Positions 12,401 to 27,200 of a stretch of DNA of 64,000 nt are shown here, in pieces; position 1 is the stretch's first letter; each line of letters opens with the position of its first letter. Source of the DNA: Bombyx mori (taxonomy: Eukaryota; Arthropoda; Insecta; Lepidoptera; Bombycidae). A model generated the notes under the pieces. The model saw only the letters and a list, made by a program, of their open reading frames with translations, was not told the DNA's origin and did no database searches. Location of the stretch: assembly GCF_030269925.1 (NCBI RefSeq), contig NC_085116.1:10850001-10914000 (forward strand), in the 5' to 3' direction. The position numbers were made by a program, and so were the translations under genes.

Positions 12401-15400
12401 ATCGGACCGGAACTATACATAACACATACTGTAAGTATGCACTGTAAGTATAGAGCGGGTGATATTGCTCGGTAGCTCTGTATCTTGTATTGTATGTATC
12501 TTTTTTTACTGGTGGTAAGACGTCTTGTGAGTCCACACAGGTAGGTAGGTACCGCCTTCGTGCCTATTTCTGCCGTGAAGCAGTAATAAGTTTCGGTTTG
12601 AAGAGTGGGGCAGCTGTTGTTACTATGCTGAGACATTAGAACCACATCTCAATCTCATCATTAAGTAGGTGGCGGCATTTACGCTGTAGATATCTATGGG
12701 CTCCGGTAACCACTTAACATCAGGTGGGCCGTGAGCTCGTTCAACCACCTATGCAATAACTAAATAAAAAATGCCAGCTTATCTTAAAAATGTCGTAAGC
12801 GAGATTCAGGCCAAGTCTTGAGTTGCATGATGGCTACCCGTACACAGCACCACTAGTAATTACATAATATAGTAAATTGCCGGAATTTGATTCTTTTTAC
12901 ACGACCTCATTCTATCATTACGATAGTCTTTCGCGATTACGTATTCAGTACGTATTTATTTAATTAAAAATGACAGCCGCTTGCATAATTCGTGGTCGCA
13001 TCATTAGACGCAAGTACATCTAGTTTTATACATAAGACAACGAACCCTTCAAGCCCATTTCTTAATTCGAGGTTTACCATTACGAGACAGGTTTAGTCGC
13101 TATGTTCAAACTAAAACATTAACATATTTGTTTTGGGGAAACATTCCGACTTAAATCATTAGGCGAGGATCTTTAATTAATCCTTTGGCTGCCATGTAGG
13201 TCACAGGTGCCCTACGCGGCGCACTGAAGTAATTATGTCGATTTCTGTTACTGAACGCCTGGATTGCCTAACTTCACCTTCCTTTGTTTGTTAATGTACG
13301 TTTTAGGGCCTGTGCACACCACGTTTTTTAAACGCGCCGTCGACGCGCGTTTGTAGTGATACAGACGCGATACGCACGCAAGTCAGACGAAGCCTGTAGA
13401 CCTTTGCACACCTGTATAAATTCAAATACGCGTTTGAATCGCGATAAAAACGCACATTAGCATCGCGTTTATATCGATACAAATGACAACAACCCGCTCT
13501 ATAGGGTAAAAGCGCGCCGTCAATGCGCATTTCTAAAACACGCGTCGACGGCGCGTTTAAAAAACGTGGTGTGCACAGGCCCTTAGTCTTTTAGGTTTCT
13601 AAGAAATAGATTCAATCTAAATTAATATTAGATATTCCAACGCCTTAGTAAGAAGATCGAAGAGAGAAATCGACATAATTACTTCAGTGCGCCATGTAGG
13701 GCACCGGTGACCTACATGTCAGTCAAAGGATTAATACAGTTTTTTGTATTGACGTAAAATTTCACAATGAGCGTTTACCTCCATAAGACTGGCAGCCTTT
13801 TCATAATCCATTCCCTCCATGTTTTCTTGGAGCCAATGTATGGCGTATATCGAAACGAATGTATGCGAGGGCAAACTGACCGTCTGTTGTAGGAAACCCA
13901 AGCCCAGAGTCGGGTGTCGCATTCTATCTACGACATCCGACAATGGCGCGTTCGCTTTCAGTTTCGGTTCTGAAACTCTAAAAATGAAATGTTCTTTGTT
14001 TTAAAAAATTTAAACTTATAGCAAACAGACGGGTCCATAGCCTATATTTTTAAACGAATTCGAAAAAAGAAGGTTTTATGTTCGGCTGTATGAAATTTTG
14101 TATGTATATTCAATTATTTCTCATTGTGTTTGTGGATTGCTATTCGGTTTTTTTTTGTGATGACATCATCTGTGGCACAAAAGTGGAGCCTCAAAAATTA
14201 TTATCCCCTGAACCGGTAGTCATTTCAAAAATGTCGCCATTCATTTTCTATTATTTCCATTTTTACTTCGAACTAAATATTATAGTATCTTTGAAAACAT
14301 GTTCGAATTCTGATATCCCTCATTGATAGATAATTCAAAGTGTTTTGTAGTTATCAATGAAATCATAACAAAACAGCCATTTTGGCGTACACGGAATAAA
14401 TAAAAATATAGGCTAAAGTATTTGTTCAATAAAGACAATGATAATGATATATAAGAACAAACAAAGATTATTTTTCAATAAATTTTGATTTTCTGTAATT
14501 AGCTAGCCCATTTTCCTCGAAATGGCCTTTCAATCAAAGAAATGAAAAATAAATGGTCTATAAATTATATTTGGTCTATGGATATGACTTTGAAGCTAGT
14601 TTTCAATAAAATAAAAATTATAATTATCTAGCTAATCATGATCCTTTGGTAAATAATTGCCAAAACAGAAAATTCGTGCCTATGACATAAGATAATACCA
14701 AGAATAACATCTTTTTTAAAAAAAATTAAACATTGAATTTATTTACCCGTCATCATAAGTGTCATCCGCTTCTCCGGTTTGGGATTGCGTCCTTTCTAGC
14801 ACTGCTTTCGTCGCCCTGATTATTTAAGAAATACTGAGACACGAAAAATTACAAAAAAAAATATTCTTAGATCAGTAAAAAAGCAAAATAGGCGCTGTAG
14901 CCAGCAAGCAATAAGAATGAAGTTTAACATGATGCTAAGCGGTCTGCATACTTACTTGCTGCATGTACTAGTGTTTAGTGACTTAGTAGGTGATAGCTGT
15001 AATGAAACATTCAATAGAGGATAAGAATTAGCAACCAATAGGAAAGACTTTAAGCATTCCAAGAGTCTATAACGTCATCAAGGATAAACAAGAATACTAA
15101 ATATATATAAAAAAATATTTGATTTGTGCGTAAGACTTTAGAATGCTTTGTTAAGAACTCTTAAAAATAGAAAGGGTATTTTTCTGAACATCAATGTATA
15201 AAAGGCGCATGAAGATAATTATTGTGAAAGTCGAAATAAAGAATGTTAGAGAGGAGTGCCTAAGATTGCGAAAGCTTCTGCACACCATGCGACACTGAAA
15301 AGCAAACTACACAAGTGCAAGATGCTTACTTTCTATGTGGGTCTATTCCAATTTACACCTTGTTTACACTATTGTACCTGTACAATAGTGTTACCTGTTT

Positions 15401-18185
15401 TACACTATACGTTTTTTTCATTTCTTATTGTTTACTGTTCTATACTTGTAAATATTCAGATAGACACACATAGAAATGCAAGATTGATCTGGTACGAAAT
15501 CCAAGAATACTATCAGAAAAAAATCAACAAATTATCGATAGGCAGTTGACTGAATCGATCAGAACATTCCGATAATAATGTTTCTTTTGGAAACTGATGG
15601 TAAAAAGCTTGACAACAACGCACGTAGAGAAACCACATAATATTTCCAATTCGTTTTTGGTACTGTAATGAAAATTTTATTCGTTAGAAATAGACGAGTT
15701 TATCCGGTTAGAATTTATTTCGGATAAACCTTGCGTTTTTTTTTTCATAAAAAGAAGAAGAGAAATTCCATTGGTGTCAATCAAGCCTAAGCTTGTTTGG
15801 TATATTTTGATTTCTCTATGTGCCTTAAACATAGAACCAACGTCGCTTGTGAAGGTACTGACATAGCTTCCATCCGGAGGCGAGGCCGGTCAGGTAGCCG
15901 GGTGCTGCCAACGCGCTCTCTGAATGGAGAGCTCGATACCCCTGCCTGGCGCACCACACATAAAACGGTTTTAACATCATCGTGTGCTCATCACTTACAC
16001 ATCATGAATAGCGGCCATGAAATCGAACACGTTCGGATCGAAGATCGCAAATAAGAAATACAACAAACAAAACATATTCTCACGTGTCCAAACGGGTATT
16101 GATTTCGTAGCCATACAAACTACGGATAAAAACAAAACAAAAATCAAATAAATAGAAAGAAGCTAGCAAACAAATGATGTCACTGTTCTGTGCATTCCGT
16201 GCATAATTTGCGAATTTTATAAGCAGTGCATATATATACGCAAATGTTGGATGAGATCGCACTTTTAAGTCCGATAACTTGTTCTAATCTTAGGGTTTCA
16301 ATTTTCACAGGCTTAGATACTTTAGTTTAAGAGAGGAAAATGCAATAACCTTGAATATCATGGTATATTAAGATAGCAGTAAAAGCCTCAAGGCCAACTA
16401 TTTTCTTATTTTTGCTCAAAACTAAAATCACTGTTCAGAGCAGATTTGATGCCAATTATTCAAAATCATTAGCATAATTTGTTTTGACTATTTTATGTAA
16501 AAAGTTATACTACATTATTATTATTTGTGCACAAACTCATTTATATTTCACCTGACACTGCTTTACGAATGTAGGTGATTATATTAAAACAGCACTACTT
16601 TTTAAATATAAAGCCACTTCCACCTGGTCATAAGCCCGGAAGTAAGATTACACTAAAATATAACTACGTTTATTAGTAAGTAATGTCAATATCGTTTAGT
16701 CATTATAGTTAAATTTTGAGGATTAGGTAAAGTCCACTCCAATTATTCTCATTATGTTATCTTTATTTATTGACCTTGAAAGAAACAGTTTAATATCGTT
16801 TTCGCCAATAAAAACAGTGCGCAAAAATATGCCACAAAAAATAATAAAACAGAATTTAGAAAATGATCAAATAAATTTTGCAATGAAACGATAAGACGTG
16901 GTTTTGTTGAGTATTTTAAACAGCATTGGAATTTCATTGTAAAATTGCGTAGCGATAACTTTTTAGAAAGTGAAAGGAAGACCGGGTGCCTTATAATATG
17001 TAGTTGTTATTTCTCACTCACACAGAGCAATCGAGATGACGTAACCGCAATGTACCTACAACCCTTGATTTATTCGATAAACATACTCGAAAGAATTTGG
17101 ATGGTGCCTGCCTATCTATAGAACTTTCTTTTAGTTCTAACAAAGTTTTTGAGAAAAATACACTATCTTTCATTCGTTTTGATTGAGGTAATACGTTCCA
17201 CCTACTCTGAATTTGTACCACAGAGTGGGATAAGCCGAAAAAAGTCATAGTTTCTTTTTGTTTTGTTCCTGATATAGCCTATCATTTTTATTTTAAAATA
17301 CACGAGTAATGTATTGTTCAGCATGTTAAGATGGCAATCTCGGTCAATCTCTAGTCAAGTCTTCACATATCTGAAATAAATCATTTATCATGTGTTGTTT
17401 GTGTGTAGTTCAGTTTGTGAATTGTGATTTTTTTGTAAGATTATGAAAATTACTCTGTTGATGTATCTTATTTAAGAGCCCCAGCTTTCTTTCTATCTGA
17501 TGATCACTAGCTTCGACGAGCTATTCTGATTTCTCCGTTTGGGTAGGCGAGCTGATAGACTTCGCTAACGTCAACCCTAGCAAGAGCAGTGCTTCGCTGA
17601 ATCTACAACCAATCGACTCGAATTGGGACCCACTGAGAAGATCTAGCGGGAAACTCGATGGATTGCGTCTGTGACGTTCCAGCAGTTTGACTGTTGCGTT
17701 GTGGTAAATGAGAGTGGACTGTATTTATTGCTTTTGAGATATTTATTAGATTATATTATTATTTATTAGTAGAGATATTTATTAAAGTTTGAATATAACA
17801 GAAATATGAAATCGATCACCCTTGGCGGCTGGAATTGAAAGGGAAAAAGTGTCATAGCGGATTACGCTCGTTGACACTTTCGACGTTCCGAAATCAAACA
17901 GTGACAAGTACAGATAAATAAAATGCCTAAACTGAATGAATATTAATAAATAAGTAAATAAATTTAAATATTTTGTTTGTAAATATTTCGTTTTTGTGTA
18001 CGGGACTGTTCCGAATACTCGAGTGTGAGACTACATCTATAACACGTGTTTCTGTGTTTTAATATGGCGTATCTTGTTGTTGCCGTTGGGTGCAAGCGAA
18101 TCGCGTGTGCGTGCGTGTACAAACGAGGACTTCATATTGACGTGTGAGTGCGTGCGTGCGTGCGCGTGTGTGAGTGCGTGCGCGC

Positions 18186-18228
<43 letters not shown>

Positions 18229-21200
18229 AGTGAGTGAGTGAGTGTGTGTGAGTGGGAGTGAGTGATTGAGTGTGTGTGTGAGTGAATGAGTGAGTGTGTG
18301 TGTGTGTGTGCGAGAGAGATAGCGAGTGTCGGAGCGTGTGGCGGGGCGGTACCTGTGCGCTCCGCGTGAGGATGGAGGTGGAGTGTCGGCGCCGCGTGAG
18401 TGCCGCGTCGCTAGCGCCGCAGCCCGCGCCCGCCATCTGCAGCACGCGCGTCTCACACTGTCCCGTCTCACTCGGTCTCACACGCCCGACCGCACCGAGC
18501 CGCACCAACGAACGTGTGGGCCGTGCTCGTACTCACCACGTTAACCGTACTTTAATTAGCGTCAAAGAATAAGCTTCTCTTTAAATAAACGTATGCAGGA
18601 CGAAAACAAATGATAGGGTCTGTGCGAAACATATCGATGAAGCTTATTCTTCGTGTGTTAATCATGCGTTCGGATCTCAAACAGGAAATTAAAAATAACA
18701 TAATATACAGCAACTGATTCGTAAACTAAAATAAAAAAATATCCATGCTGATGTCATAATCTGTATCCTCGCAAAAGTTGAAATGCAAATTATGATTAAA
18801 ACAATCATTCAATAACAACTAACCTTTTTATTGTTTGCGAACAATCATGCATGCGGCGGACGGTAAATTTAGAGGCATCGACTGTGAAATTTGAAATTTC
18901 TTGTTTGAGTGACCAGTAAGCGATAATGCGTGCAGAATCGAATATCGTCATATACAAATATCGTTTCTCCAGTTCAATACTGTACATTTTGTACATGGTT
19001 ATTTTAATGACAAACAAAAAATGCACACATCATAGCTTTTTATCATAGATTATTTTTGTTGGACTAGTCTAGAAGTATAAACAGTCAAGCATATTTGCAA
19101 AACTACAATGAATTAGACATTTTAGAAGACTGTGCAAAATACCATGCGGTGCATAATTACTACGTGTCATTATATTAAGTGCATATTAATTTCATGCTAT
19201 TCTTTTATATTCATATAAAAATGTATGTACATACATTGTGACCTATACAACACAATGCATAAAATGCTATACAAAAATTCGAACACTATATATTTAGTGT
19301 TTTTATTTTTATTAACCACATTGAATTTAAATACGTCAGAATTGATCATGGATTGAAAAATAATACACAGTCTAGGCTAAATAATTGTATTTCTTAGCCG
19401 TTAAGACTGGCATGAAGATTTTGAGTTACACTACTGTTGTGGTGAAAACTAGTGATCTCATAATGCTTCAATAATCTATATTTACTTTAGCAAAACCATA
19501 GACATCAGTCGTCAATATGTCCTATATTACTTTTTTTAAGTCTAGCTGTCCTATAAAAAGTAGAATTTGACTTTCACCAACATTTCCAATGTCATTATAT
19601 ACTTACCCTCTGTTTGTTTGGCCTTTTGACTTTATTGAAATACAATTCGGTCATTTTGAGGAAATTATCGGTTAGTTGGTCCAAATCATGACGCGTCGGA
19701 GTTGGATATATGTCGCAGTGGGTCGAATCGTCTTCGAGAATTTGTTTCGTTGCCGGATTGTAGAGAGGCAATAGTAGAGTCCGGAACCGCCAGTACTTCA
19801 GAGGCTTGAAAAAAAATGTTCGAAACTTTATATTATTATTCACAGAACTCTTTACTTTTTATATAAATAAAAACTTGTACCCCACTATGCAATTATATGC
19901 AAATTACACTACTTTACAAGGTTTTTTACCCAGAGATGAAACTGATATGTACGTTAGAGTTATAAACCCTTACTTAAAAACTGAAGCTGAAAAAAAATTA
20001 GGACGTCCAATTTTGTAAATATTGATTATATTTATTTATTATCATTTTTATACAGTTATCTTAGAAACAAATAAAAAATGGGTCGTGTTACTTCTTCTTT
20101 TATACTGATTCATATCAGTTTCCCTTATTTATAGACCAACAGTAATTCGCTAACATATTTTTAATCCCAAAATCCTTTGTATCTTCCCTCGAAAAACTTC
20201 AAATCCTGGTGAAAACGTTCGCCATGCTCACCATTCACGCTTCCCAGATTCTCCGGAAAAAAGTCCAGATGAGAATGTTAAAAATTAATTTTTAACGACA
20301 TATTTACTCTCATTCTTTGGTAATTTTTCAGTAAATTGGAAATAATTTCTGCTTAATTGTTTCCTATTCAGATTTATTGTTTCGAAATTTTCACTAATGC
20401 TCTAAATGAATACCAATCATCTTTTTCGACATTGGATAAGTTACCATCAAAATTTTCATCCTTTAATATTTTACTGTCCGCGCGCGAGCTTCGAGGATTT
20501 TTAAGGAATGTTGACGTAATGAGCTAGTGTTGTGATTAGTCGATATTGCGCTATCGATACTAACACATCTTAAGCCTCCGTGCGAGTGTAAATTATAAAA
20601 TAGTTTTATGAGGGTATTATGTACTTGAAATAAAAATAAAACAATTGATCACGTATGAATTTCATTTAATGAACTGATTTTTATTGAACAAAATGAACGT
20701 GAAATCTTATTAATTACTCTCGCAATCAGATTAATCAGTAGTTGAAGAATTTGATGTACTCTCCTCTTGATGTCACTCTCCTCACATACTACAATAATAA
20801 ATGATTCGACAACATCCTCCATTAAGCCATCCTTTTGCCAGTAATATTCCTCTAATCCTTTTTCATCAAATTAAATAGCGATTTGCGTAAACAAAAAGAC
20901 TTATAAGTGTAAGACTATTTATATTAGAAATCACACGTAATTAACACTGCTATCGCCCGCCCGCTTCCTCAGCCCCCGAATCCTCCGAGCTCGCGCGCGG
21001 AGTATACTTATTTGGGGACCCACAAAGATTTCTTCTTTGAGTTTTGCATCAGATAAACTAGGTAAAATGGTTTTTAAATACTTTAAAGCTTGTCCATCTT
21101 TGTCAAGTGCTTTGACAAAGTTTTTCATTAATCCCAGTTTGATGTAATAGCTGTAAGTTGGGTAATGATGGATTAGGAACTTTTTCAGAATGTAGCACAG

Positions 21201-24200
21201 GTTTTGTGACTGATGCAACATCAGGATATTGTATGTGCTTTCGGTTTTTATTGTTAAAACCTGTAGTTTCAGTGAGGCAGAAGTAACAGTCAGTAGTATG
21301 ATTTGTTGGTTCTCTCCATCTCTATCTCTCTATCATTGGGATGCCGAATCGTAAATGTTTTCTTTTTCCTGCAGCCCAGTTCAATAATATACTTCTGCAA
21401 TTTTCGCACACTACACCAGGAACCCATTTTTTATCAAGGTTTGTTACCGATTTGAAAGTAATGGAACTAGGCTCCTTTTACGTGATTCAGTGATTGGTCT
21501 CTTCTTTTTTGGCAAAATAATTTGACCACAAACATAGCAAAAGTTATTTGGGTTTAATTTACACTACCTTGATGATATTTTAAAACAAAAATAAATGTTT
21601 GAATAACACTTAAACGCAATAAAAACAAACTAAAAACTCAGACACGGCTAACAAGGCAGCTTACTTAGGTGAATTCTGGTGAATGTGGTTATATCAAAAA
21701 CTTGACGTGATAAAATTATGAGACATATATTTTTGTAGTAAGGGGGCAAGTAGAAAACACGCCCAATATGAATTATCTTTGGGTAAAAGAAAAACTTTTT
21801 TTTTGTAAAGTAGTGTTATTATGCAGCTACTAGGGTACATACATACAAATCAAACAGCGAATATTGCTATCCACCTTGACACATGAGGTCGATGTCTCAA
21901 AGGGAAAAATTCGAAAGACCCATGATGAATACGAGCTCGCATAACGCCCTGCCAGCACATTAGTGTTCGTATTCGAATTTGACGCGTTGTTATAAAAATA
22001 ATATATACTAGGTAAATAAAGAAATGTTTAATTTCATTTAATATACAGGGTGTTTGTTAAACTTCATAACTTAAAACACTTAGGGAAAAGTGTTTTAATA
22101 GCACTTGAAAAATATACTAGTGGGCCCCCGGTAGTCGAAATTCGACTATTATAAATAATTAAATAATTAATTAATTATAAGTTTGTACACTATTATGATT
22201 CTATTGTCACAGTCTATACTTCTATCATCACAGATTTCGCCAAGACTACACTTCAAGCAAATATTAATAAAGACAAAGGATATTTAATCTATTCTCAATT
22301 TGACCACATAATAGCAATAAATAGCAATAAGTTTGACAATAAACAACTGGTATAGTCCCCGGCACGTAACTTGACAAGAGTCGCTAGATGCGCAGAAGTC
22401 GTTTTTTAGGTCTCTTTGGTTGTCAAGCGGGACGCGGGGAAAGACGTAGCACCGTTCCGAACGCGCGATTGGTGAGTCAGTCGACCCTCCCCTCCCGCAC
22501 CGCGTCCACGTTCCGTTCGCTCCCGGTTACACATGTGCCTACAAAGTTGTAGGAACCCTTTATCTATGTTAAGTTTTTGTTACGAATTGTTATTATTGTT
22601 TTAAGTTTGTTTGCAATGCCAGGACCAAATACCAATGACCATATAGTCGATTCAGTCACTGGGCGTTTTATTATTTACGCCAGTGACGACAGAAACTCTT
22701 CGTTATGTCGACGATGAGGAGCCAACTCCTTCCACCAGCTCAGGTGCTACCATAAATTTAATCCAAGGGGTAGCACTATTAGTAAATGATAGTGACGACG
22801 GCGACACATAATTTTTAATAATAAGTATATTTTTTAAATTATACTTCTTAACTTTTAATTGTATTTTATTTATAACACCTAATACACTTCACGAATTCCT
22901 CTCTTTTCTTTAACTTTCTTCTCAACACACAGGCTTAAAAATAAATTATGGCAAATTTTAAATTTAATAAAATAAAACTAAATTATATGCGGGCATTTTT
23001 TTGTTGCAATGTGCACTATGCGCAACATTACCCCCACTACACCAAAACCTTGCCAACTTACGTGCCGCTTACTATATGCGTACGTGTGTGTGTCAAATAC
23101 ATGGTAGGGTGTGTAATGTTTTTTTTTATTGTTGATTTAATGTATTTTTTATGCATAATTTAAACAAATATTGACATTCTGCACTCCTCTATATGTGTAG
23201 GAAATTTGTTACTTCTCCGTCCGCGCAATTTTGGTGAAAAGGGATACAAAGTTTTTGCTACGCGTATTAATATATAGATAATACAGTCTCAATTATGAAT
23301 AGTGTTATACAAGACTTACCTCAACTAGTGCGAAATCACTGTCGCCGCGCGTACAAATGTAATGGTCCATGTAGTTCCAGTAGTAAGTTTCCAGTTTTTC
23401 TGTCGTGAACGAAACCCACGACACCTCGTACGTGTCGTGGTTCGGTGCGTGGAAACGATAACGGTAGTGTATATTGAATGGCGGATATGGATGTCTGAAA
23501 TAAAAAATTAAAAAATGTTCTTCAAATACTGATTGATTCGGCAGTGCATTTTTTATTTATTGCCTTTGTAGGCAGACGAGCATACGGCCCACCTGATGGT
23601 GAGTGGTTACCGTCGCCCATGGACTTCAGCAATGCCAGGGGCAGAGCCAAGCCGCTGCCTAACAATTGCATGCATTAGTTAGTCCCACCTGGAGTGAAAC
23701 ATTGTGTGGCGAATAAGTTTGTTTGCTCTTTTTTCGGGTGTTTATTATCTATATATGTTTTTATTATTATTATCACCCCGTATGGCCAGAACCAGCGTGG
23801 GTCGCAAAGACATCTGTCGCCTTTTTGCTCTTTCTTAAAACGTTTATACAGCAGCTTAAATGTCGTCTTCTTTGGTCTCCCTCGCCTGACCCCGAACTGA
23901 GATATGGTTACCCTTAGATTAAGGGAATGTCTCAATTCCATCGTCCGACTCCATGACGACGACTTATTACGGAGAGAGTGTTTTCATTTATGGTAATATA
24001 ATAATTACACATGTTTATTTAAACGTTCGTTTGTCAGTCTCTGGTACCCAAAACACAGTGAATCCTAAATTGGGGCCGGATGACCGTGGGTGGTTTGTTC
24101 CCAGTTATTATTATTATTATTATTATTGTTAATACTTTTTTGCTTTAATCTCCACACATTGTCCTAGCAATCGAAACAAAACTGCAACCGATTATAAAAA

Positions 24201-27200
24201 AAGGGTGCAGTTCCCACGCAGTAGGTTCTTGAGAGAACTTGCAAAAGTATTCTCATTTCATTCGCTCCAAGTCTACATCGTATAGCTCATATGTGTTTTT
24301 CGTTTCAACTTTGAATTACGACGGTGCTAAAAAAGTTTTCATCGAAAATGGATACTTGATAACTAAAAATCTTCTACCTGGGTCTGTATCTAGTGACGGT
24401 GATGGTGGACCCGACCAGCGTAAGTTTGTGGAAGATCCTCCCAATCGAGAGCAGGTAACGCTTGGTGGGTGCTGCGTTGGCTGGTTTCCCGCACTGTGGG
24501 GCCACTTTGGATGGTGGGGGAGTCGCCGTTGACGCACAGTGAGATTCGATTACTTCATTCTCGTTAACACCCACAATCAGCTGGAAACCCTAAAATTTTT
24601 TTGGTTTTTTTATAAAATTATTCAACTTTTACACAAGTTTATGTATATTGAACAGGTTTAAAAAGCGATTTCCGTATGATATCCTGGAATAATTCGCTAA
24701 GACGACGAGAGCAGAGTCCTCAAATTCATATTGAAGATTCTAAATTTACCTCTAGTAGATCCGCGGTGCAAGTCTTGAAAAAATTAGAGCGAAATAAAAC
24801 CAAAAGGCGGTAGTTTTTAAAGATATTTTTGGGCATTGGAATCCAAGCCAAATAAGTAGCCAAATTATTTGAAATTACTCTGAGAAATACCACAATTGAC
24901 AAAAAGCTATTTAATTTAAATTATATATTTAAATAAGAAAAGACAGAGCAATTAAGTACCATTCTATCTTATGCGTCAACCATTTTTTTTTCTTTTCTTT
25001 TTATAATAGCTCTTGGCTTGATTTAGTAGGTATACATCTCAATAACAAAACAAAAAATAAGTTATAATGCATAAAATAAATCTGTAGACTAGCTTGAAGT
25101 GTCTTGTGATAATGGTCGCGTTTTAATAACCGGACGAACACTAGTAATACATAATTAAGTAATACTAACCTGAGCTAATCTTTGTGAGACCAACTCCTTG
25201 AATACTTCCATTGTGGTCAGGGGATCTTTGTATATAGCTCGGTTCTGTGCGAAATCGGCGTTCACGTCGTCCGGTAACAGATTATAATCCGATACTAGAT
25301 AATCGTTTTGAAGTGATCTCTTGTCGGGAAAGTAGTCCGTAGTGATCGGAAGGCAGGCAGGTATGGTCAGTGACTTCCAGTCGACCCCTAAACAACGAAT
25401 TCGTTAGTTCTAAAGACCTTCTTCTTTTCTCAAACCTACACCTGGGAAGCTTCCATATAAATTGCAAATTTTGTCTATCAATCACAAATTAATGAAGGTC
25501 AATTGATTCAAGTTTCTCACTAGTTAATTGTTTTATATTTCTCAGAGTTCGAGAAATCTTCGAATTATGATCTAGAATTTGTTTCGGTAATTTATTAACT
25601 TTATTATAACATTTGGGAAATGTTCAAGGCATCATAAGCAGATAAAACTTGTTAAAATCAATTTTAAATAAACCAAAGAGATATATATTGAATAAACTAC
25701 CCAATTTCATCTAACAACAAATTTAAAGAGAAAAAAAGGTCATGTCTTAATAATAAAAAAATGAGTGGGAAACATTTAAAAATAATGAACACAGTTATAG
25801 ATGGCAATAATAAAATGAAATGGTAAGCTAGAATTTCATGCATCTCAGATGAAAAATAAGACTAGACTCTACTAAACTATAAGCAAACTAAACTAAAAAA
25901 AAAACTATGAATGCTACAATAAAATGTGCGATGACTTCATGATAATGTATGAAATGAAGTTTTAGGTGATTTATACACAGCTTGTAGTATGTCGAAGTTA
26001 AAAAAATCGCTTGACTCAATCGCAAATTACAATTTAGTAATTCTCTGTTGCTTTGAGACCACAGAGCAACTCTCACGAGACGCAGCGTTCTGCGACAACC
26101 CTATCCGATGATTTGCAAGGGAAGTTTAGCGAAGAAAATTGTCCCTTCGTAATAAGGTGCAACTCTACAAAACTTGCTGACGCCTCGTCATGACCTATGC
26201 AAGCGTAGTGTTCGCCCACGCGGCCCCCACTAATTTGAAACCCCTTCAAGTCGTTCAACCGTTTTTTTTTCAGTATATCCGTCGGAGCAGCGTGGTTCAT
26301 AAGGAACGTGGATATCTAAGACAATCTGGAGTTTGACTCCATCAGCAAATATTTTCAGTCGGTATCAGTGCACTACTTTGAGAAGACGGCACGACACGAA
26401 AGCCCCCTTGTCGTAGCCGCCGGTAACTAGATCCTGCGGACCGAATGGTAAGCAGTCGAAGTCGTTCTAAACACATCATTTCGGTCAGGCTGTAAAAAAT
26501 ACTGTGACAAACAAACCCGACATTGCAATTTTCATCTGAGTCATTCGTATTAGAACTAAGTTATTAGCTTTTTCATGCGTTGAAAGCAGTACGCACAAAT
26601 ACATCTCTTTATTTACAACAGCTATGTATGTTTGAATTGTGAAGGTGACATCGGAATTCTAGTTACAATAAAAAAGCAAATTCATTAAAACGGAATCCCC
26701 ACAGCGTTATATAAAATATGAACACAACGTTACACATAAACTACTTTGTATGAGCTATTCATGAAATTGTGATATCAAACCTATGGCGCGGTTCGCTTTT
26801 GTTCCCAATCGAAACCGTGTGGTATTGAAGTTATATCCCAATGCGACGATGTCATGAAACATCAAAAATGAGATGACACGTTTAGTAAAAAAAAAAAAAA
26901 AAAACATATTCAATAGCCACGCCAGCTCTAAGAGCCGAAAGTAAGCAAGTGAACTCGTATGCACTGGCCTATGTCTGGACTCAACTTGTCTAAAGTAAAA
27001 ATACTTTTTTTTTTTCATTATTTTAAATAACAGATCATATAGGCCAACCCATAAAATTAATAGAAGACTGAATCGTGATGAGATTGGTTTGTTAAAATGA
27101 AAATGCCAATTATTTAAAAAAAAAGAAGATATATTCTGTTGTCACAATAGTATATCGTTGATGAATATGTTATAATTTACCGTTAACAATTTTATAAATG

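Noticed and set aside
13303..13530. 75-codon minus-strand frame
   Set aside because: It lies inside the Harbinger-like MITE and reflects its inverted CG-rich repeats.
15797..16054. 85-codon plus-strand frame over a GC-rich patch
   Set aside because: No recognisable domain and no splice context; composition suggests a repeat fragment I cannot identify.
18037..18508. Long His/Thr-rich frames on the minus strand
   Set aside because: They run through the (TG)n microsatellite and exist in two frames at once; they are repeat translations. Only the short RRRHSTS part is kept as a weak exon candidate.
18805..19026. Possible missing Iml1 exon with donor GTTAGT
   Set aside because: The acceptor TTTCACAG gives a 58-nt exon with the wrong phase and an in-frame stop (TAA) before the donor.
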